Origin: a bacterium
GTDB taxonomy: Bacteria > Planctomycetota > J058 > JAJDCP01
Direction: 5' to 3'
Assembly (NCBI GenBank): GCA_030428695.1
Contig: JAUIEM010000165.1
Span: 1-20,137 of the forward strand
DNA: 20,137 nucleotides
Within the stretch, counting starts at the first letter, position 1, and every line of letters starts with the position of its first letter. The notes beneath the pieces are model-generated. The model was not told the DNA's origin. It ran no database searches and saw only the letters and a program-made list of their open reading frames with translations. Below are positions 15,712 through 20,137 of this stretch, in pieces. A program made the translations under genes and the position numbers.

Positions 15712-17337
15712 CTACCACTTCGTGACGGCGGCGCCCTTCCCCGCACGGACGCGCTGGCTCGCGGTCTTCGGCAGGTGCATCCGCCACCAGCGCTCGGCGT
15801 CCTTGCGCGACCAGGCGGGCTCGACCTTGCAGCGCAGCAGCTGGCGCAACAGCACCGCGCAGGACCGCGGCCGCTCGTCGGCATCCTTGCTCAGGCAGCG
15901 CATCACGAGGTACTCGAGGTCCGGGGGCAGGTCGCGCCCGAGCAGCTCCGAAGGCTTGGCCGGCTCCTTCGCGAGGTGGGCGCGCATCAGCGCGGAGATG
16001 TCCTCTTCCTCGAACACCTGGTGACCGGTCAGCAGCCAGTAGGCGACGCAGCCGAGGGCGTAGATGTCCGCCCGCGCGTCGAGGCTCTGCGCCTCGGTCT
16101 GCTCCGGGGCCATGAAGGCCGGGGTGCCGACGACGAAGCCGCGCTGGGTCAGCTTCTGCGAGCCGCTGACCGGGTCGCTGTGCAGCGAGACCAGCCCGAA
16201 GTCGAGGACCTTGACGAAGTCGAACACCGTGCCGCGCCGGCAGACGAAGATGTTGGCCGGCTTGATGTCGCGGTGCACCATGCCCGCCCGGTGCGCCTCC
16301 TCCAGCGCCTCGCAGGCCTGGCTGAGCAGGTGGATCACGCGCGGCGGAGAGAGCGGCCCGAAGCGCCGGACCAGGGTCCACAGGTCGACCCCGTCGAGCA
16401 GCTCCATCACGTAGTAGAAGGTCTCGTCGTCCCCGATCCCGTAGTCGTACACGACGATGGAGTGGGGGGACTCGAGCGCGGCGGCCGCGCGCGCCTCCCG
16501 CTCGAAGCGCTGGAGCAGCTCGTCCCGCGCCCCGGCGTGACCGGCGGCCTCCTCGAGCACGTCGGCCTTGATCAGCTTGATCGCCGCCGGGCGCGCGAGC
16601 AGCCGGTGCTCGGCCCGCCACACCTCGCCCATCCCGCCGACCCCGAGGCGTGAGATCAAGCGGTAGCTGCCGAGCTCGCGCATCGCCTGCTCGAACTGGA
16701 CGACCTTCGCGGTCAGGCGGTGGATCACCATCGCCGGCACCACCGCCAGGCCGACCGACACGTAGACCGGCAGGAAGGTCTGGAGCAGCACCGGGAGCTT
16801 GGGCACCGGCCGACCCTCGACGTACAGCCAGAGGAACTGCGTCACCGGCCCCGTCGTCGCGCACAGCAGGCTGACCCAGGTGACGGTCAAGGGCGGCGCG
16901 GGGACGATCAGCGGGAACAGGATGATCCACACGGCCAGCGGAGTGAAGCCCGCGTAGATCGGCACCTGGAGCATCGCGTCGCCCCAGTAGATGCGGGTGC
17001 AGAACAACAGGGCCGATGCGACCTGGTAGGCGAGGGCGAGCCGCATCAGGTGGCGGTCGTCGACGACGCGCTGGGCGGCGAAGTACAGGCCCGCGGACAG
17101 CAGGGTCACGCCGACCTGCATCACGTGCAGGTTGGCGTCGGCCTCGGGACGCTCGAGCACGCCGAGAAGGTCGAAGGCGGTGACGGTGACCAGGAGCTCG
17201 CCGAGCGCGAGGGCTCCCGCGATCAGCGCGAGCAGCTGGAGGCGCCAGCGCCCCTGCTCGGCGAACAGCACCGTCGCATGTTGCGTCGCGCTTCCGCCCT
17301 TCGAGGCGGTGTCGCGCGTCAGTTGCATCGTGTGCAC
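15712..17337 (-). CDS. Ser/Thr protein kinase 3 with N-terminal six-helix membrane domain
   Basis: A 541-residue kinase with the sensor at the N-terminus. Six hydrophobic helices lie at about 34-56, 72-92, 96-118, 122-146, 149-172 and 182-206, a compact membrane module I cannot assign to a named family. A short helical linker leads to a cytoplasmic kinase domain starting near 224: GVGGMG 232-237, Lys254, HRDIKPAN with His355 and Asp357, DFG at Asp379, and APE (FMAPEQ). The remaining 40 residues are basic with several Trp (SRKDAERWWRMHLPK). All catalytic residues are intact. GTG 17337 has GGAG at 17345-17348, seven bases upstream, and is preferred over ATG 17328. A good promoter lies just upstream. 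Most bacterial kinases of this type carry the kinase first and a single TM later, so this order is less usual; the input may be a membrane-embedded signal. Confidence 0.94.
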   Translation of the reverse strand: MHTMQLTRDTASKGGSATQHATVLFAEQGRWRLQLLALIAGALALGELLVTVTAFDLLGVLERPEADANLHVMQVGVTLLSAGLYFAAQRVVDDRHLMRLALAYQVASALLFCTRIYWGDAMLQVPIYAGFTPLAVWIILFPLIVPAPPLTVTWVSLLCATTGPVTQFLWLYVEGRPVPKLPVLLQTFLPVYVSVGLAVVPAMVIHRLTAKVVQFEQAMRELGSYRLISRLGVGGMGEVWRAEHRLLARPAAIKLIKADVLEEAAGHAGARDELLQRFEREARAAAALESPHSIVVYDYGIGDDETFYYVMELLDGVDLWTLVRRFGPLSPPRVIHLLSQACEALEEAHRAGMVHRDIKPANIFVCRRGTVFDFVKVLDFGLVSLHSDPVSGSQKLTQRGFVVGTPAFMAPEQTEAQSLDARADIYALGCVAYWLLTGHQVFEEEDISALMRAHLAKEPAKPSELLGRDLPPDLEYLVMRCLSKDADERPRSCAVLLRQLLRCKVEPAWSRKDAERWWRMHLPKTASQRVRAGKGAAVTKW

Positions 17338-17363
17338 GATGGGGCTCCGCAGTGTGTGCGGTC

Positions 17364-17391
17364 AGGATAGCGGGGCGGGGCCGTGGGTCAA
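17364..17391 (-). promoter_or_regulatory. Candidate sigma-70 promoter of kinase 3
   Basis: On the minus strand, TTGACC (17386-17391, 5/6 match to TTGACA), a 16-bp spacer, then TATCCT (17364-17369, 4/6 match to TATAAT). The predicted transcription start is about 20 nt before GTG 17337, leaving room for the GGAG ribosome-binding site. Confidence 0.55.
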
Positions 17392-17516
17392 GGGGGGGCG
17401 GAACGGTGCCGACGGCAGAGGTCCGTCGTCTGTCAGCGGCAGCGCGACCTCGGGTGCTTCCCCAGCGAGGACCTGGTCCGGTCAATTCCAACGGGCTCAG
17501 CGAGGCCAGGATGTGA

Positions 17517-17558
17517 AGTGGACGCGGGCCGTTCCGTGAGAAACCATCCGCGTCCGCT
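17517..17558 (-). terminator. Stem-loop downstream of the octapeptide-repeat gene
   Basis: An 11-bp stem, AGTGGACGCGG with CCGCGTCCGCT (one G-U pair), around a 20-base loop, starting 20 bp after the stop at 17579. It could end that transcript before the kinase 3 promoter, but no T-tract follows, so termination is only a suggestion. Confidence 0.4.
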
Positions 17559-17578
17559 GTGTGTCGATCTGTCCGGGC

Positions 17579-18658
17579 TCAGGCGAAGGATGGATGCGTC
17601 CCACGGTCGTGATCGCGCTCGACGCGTGCGAGGTGGTCGCGCTCGACGCGTGCGAGGTGGTCACGCTCGACGCGTGCGAGGTGGTCACGCTCGACGCGTG
17701 CGAGGTGGTCACGCTCGACGCGTGCGAGGTGGTCACGCTCGACGCGTGCGAGGCTCTCGACGCCATCGAGCGCGCGGCTCGAATCGTTCTCCGGGACGAC
17801 CTGCTCGGTCCCCTGCGCCGCCCCCTGCAGCACGGAGGCGACCGCGTGGACGACGCCGAACAGCGCCGAGACGCCGATGACGAGGGCCGCGACGAGCTGC
17901 AGCCAGGCGGGGGCACGTCTCCTGCGCGGCGAGGGGAGGTGCGCTCCGGGCGCCTCCGCCAGCGTCGCGGCGCGGTGCAGGTCGCGCTGGAGCTCGTTCC
18001 AGAAGCGCGGCTGGTACGCGAAATCTCCCGCGCGCTCGTGGGCTTCGATGTCGGCGATGATGCGGGAGATGTAGTGCCCGGCTTCGGCCCGGTCGTCGAA
18101 GGCGATCGCGACCGTGATCCGCGCAGCCGCTTCTGCCTTCTTGCGGAAGTGGCCCTTCTTGCCGCGCACCTTACGGGCAGCGAGCAGATAGGCGTCCGTC
18201 AGATTCCACGCGACCAGGAGGTCCTTCGGTGCCTCGCTGCGCGCGAGCTCGAGCAGCGAGATCGCCTCCTCCAGTCGCGCGGTATCACCCGCCGACTCCC
18301 AGCAGTCGAACGCGACGCCGGCGGCCTCGTCCAGAAGCACGGCGCGCAGCGCGGGCTCCTGGGCCAGCGTAAGCGCGGCCCCGAGCTGCAGAGCGGCAAG
18401 CATCGGTTTGCCGACGGCGCGGAGCTCCTTCGCTGCGCTGCGGCGGAGCTTCACGTCCGTGGGGCTGGTCTCTACCGCACGGATGAAGCAGCGCGCGGCC
18501 TCCTCGTGGTTTCCGGCGCGGCTCTCCTGGATACCCCGGTCGCGCAGGCGCCGCGCGGCGCTGGCGCTGCCGGAGCGGCTCGTCTTGAGGAGCTCCGTCA
18601 CCGCCGGCGCTCCGAGCTTCAGCGCGGCGACGGCGTGACGAAGAATCGACGTGCTCAT
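17579..18658 (-). CDS. TPR-like single-pass membrane protein with C-terminal LARVERDH octapeptide repeats
   Basis: I do not recognise a named family. The 359-residue protein has an Ala/Leu/Arg-rich helical N-terminal region. Residues 36-95 look like TPR units (LRDRGIQESRAGNHEEAARC, then FIRAVETSPTDVKLRRSAAK), and further helical pairs run to about 235. After a basic stretch (PSPRRRRAP) comes one membrane helix at about 251-273. The presumed extracytoplasmic tail ends in six identical copies of LARVERDH (303-350) and the sequence DRGTHPSFA. With no N-terminal signal peptide and positive charges before the helix, the TPR part is predicted cytoplasmic and the repeats outside. ATG 18658 has an excellent Shine-Dalgarno, GGAGGAG at 18664-18670. 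It lies upstream of kinase 3 on the same strand, separated by a stem-loop and a promoter. A scaffold role is only a guess. Confidence 0.8.
   Translation of the reverse strand: MSTSILRHAVAALKLGAPAVTELLKTSRSGSASAARRLRDRGIQESRAGNHEEAARCFIRAVETSPTDVKLRRSAAKELRAVGKPMLAALQLGAALTLAQEPALRAVLLDEAAGVAFDCWESAGDTARLEEAISLLELARSEAPKDLLVAWNLTDAYLLAARKVRGKKGHFRKKAEAAARITVAIAFDDRAEAGHYISRIIADIEAHERAGDFAYQPRFWNELQRDLHRAATLAEAPGAHLPSPRRRRAPAWLQLVAALVIGVSALFGVVHAVASVLQGAAQGTEQVVPENDSSRALDGVESLARVERDHLARVERDHLARVERDHLARVERDHLARVERDHLARVERDHDRGTHPSFA
17615..17752. repeat. 24-bp tandem repeat, five full copies plus an 18-bp partial
   Basis: Units start at 17615, 17639, 17663, 17687 and 17711, with a partial copy at 17735-17752. 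They are identical apart from one G/A change at the unit start (G in the first two). The unit length is a multiple of three, so copy-number change keeps the frame. It encodes the LARVERDH repeats of the overlapping gene. Confidence 0.97.
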
Positions 18659-18821
18659 GGTGTCTCCTCCAGAGGTCTCCCACACCTTAGAAGCCTGGAG
18701 GGTTGTGTTTGTTCCACGATTTTTCCGTCAGCGCCAACAGAGATCGATGGATTCCTGCACCGAACGATCGAACGTCGGCCCGTGGAGCTACGTGGCGAAA
18801 CTCGGTTGATGGTTCGGGGTG

Positions 18822-19013
18822 TCAGAATCCCGGCGGATCGGTGTCGACCAGCGTGTCGCCGAGGGCCTCGTAGAGGTCGGCGGTGTGCACCAGGCACAGG
18901 TGGAAGCCGGTGGCCGCGCCGAACATCACGGCGCTGTACACCGGCTCGTTGCAGCCGGGAGCCCTGCAGCGTGCGCCGTTGCGGACGCGCCGCGCATCGC
19001 ATGTCTCCGCCAC
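18822..19013 (-). CDS. Small putative zinc-binding protein (63 aa)
   Basis: A 63-residue protein of unknown function. Cysteines and histidines are spaced C16-x4-C21-x16-H38-x-C40-x2-H43 (RCRAPGCNEPV...FHLCLVHTADL), which looks like a compact zinc-binding fold; C5 is extra. The rest is soluble, with an acidic C-terminus (TLVDTDPPGF). GTG 19013 has GGAGG at 19019-19023 five bases upstream, the best evidence that this small frame is a real gene. It lies between the M3 peptidase (97 bp upstream, same strand) and the octapeptide-repeat gene, and shares an upstream motif with the latter. It could be a regulator or a metal-binding accessory protein; I see no DNA-binding signature. Confidence 0.7.
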   Translation of the reverse strand: MAETCDARRVRNGARCRAPGCNEPVYSAVMFGAATGFHLCLVHTADLYEALGDTLVDTDPPGF

Positions 19014-19087
19014 GCCAACCTCCGAATTGCTACGCTCGCCACAATTGGCATGATCGCCGCTTCCGGCGCAGCCTGCAACGTGGTTTT

Positions 19088-19105
19088 CCGACGATTTTCC
19101 GTCGG
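19088..19105. terminator. Short hairpin just after the M3 peptidase stop
   Basis: A perfect 6-bp stem, CCGACG / CGTCGG, with a six-base loop, ending six bases from the peptidase stop. On the gene's strand the stem is followed by AAAA, not a T-tract. It is therefore a poor intrinsic terminator, and it overlaps the motif shared with 18712-18732. Confidence 0.25.
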
Positions 19106-19110
19106 CTCCC

Positions 19111-20137
<1,027 letters not shown>

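Noticed and set aside
14268..15725. Plus-strand frame of 485 codons over the symporter
   Set aside because: Asp/Glu/Gln/Gly-rich shadow of transmembrane codons, lacking any domain.
17615..17752. Possible CRISPR array
   Set aside because: The 24-bp units are directly adjacent with no spacers, and they encode a protein repeat.
18686..18720. ECF-type promoter (GGAAC, 16 bp, then a GTC-like box) upstream of the octapeptide-repeat gene
   Set aside because: GGAAC is present but no GTC-type -10 box lies at the right distance; only the shared motif is reported.

Overview
The window is GC-rich, gene-dense bacterial chromosome (about 70% G+C by eye). Three separate Hanks-type Ser/Thr kinases lie within 20 kb, next to a lipoprotein with a secretin-like C-terminal half and several small unrecognised proteins. 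This mix suggests a high-GC member of the Planctomycetota. Myxococcota or a similar large-genome lineage cannot be excluded from sequence alone. I see no transposase, phage gene, CRISPR array, tRNA or rRNA, so this looks like ordinary chromosomal backbone with lineage-specific regulatory genes.

Layout. 1-1304 (-): kinase 1, a Ser/Thr kinase with an N-terminal adaptor-like domain and a zinc ribbon, cut by the window start. 1305-1789: non-coding, containing a long imperfect inverted repeat of about 149 bp that can fold as one hairpin. 1790-2926 (-): front-end type fatty acid desaturase. 3072-3329 (-): 85-residue coiled-coil-like protein. 3571-5508 and 5547-7292 (+): uup (ABC-F ATPase) and proS (prolyl-tRNA synthetase), probably one translation-related operon. 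7303-9294 (-): hybrid CHASE sensor histidine kinase, tail to tail with proS. 9594-11537 (+): large lipoprotein of unknown function. 11652-12374 and 12371-14185 (+): a lipoate/octanoate transferase-family enzyme whose stop overlaps the start of kinase 2, a transmembrane Ser/Thr kinase. 14133-15644 (-): sodium:solute symporter, overlapping the 3' end of kinase 2. 15712-17337 (-): kinase 3, with an N-terminal six-helix membrane module. 17579-18658 (-): TPR-like single-pass membrane protein ending in six identical octapeptides. 18822-19013 (-): 63-residue putative zinc-binding protein. 19111-20137 (-): C-terminal half of an M3 oligopeptidase.

How the genes may work together. Housekeeping functions (proline charging, ribosome-associated ABC-F ATPase, protein lipoylation, lipid desaturation, peptide degradation) are interleaved with signalling proteins whose inputs are unknown. 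uup and the lipoylation gene each have a promoter whose -10 box lies 7-8 bases before the ATG, which predicts leaderless mRNAs. All other assigned genes with clear starts have Shine-Dalgarno sequences or overlap the upstream gene. The least explained parts are the 1598-1746 inverted repeat, the octapeptide-repeat protein, the secretin-like lipoprotein, and an upstream motif shared by the two small-protein genes near the right end.
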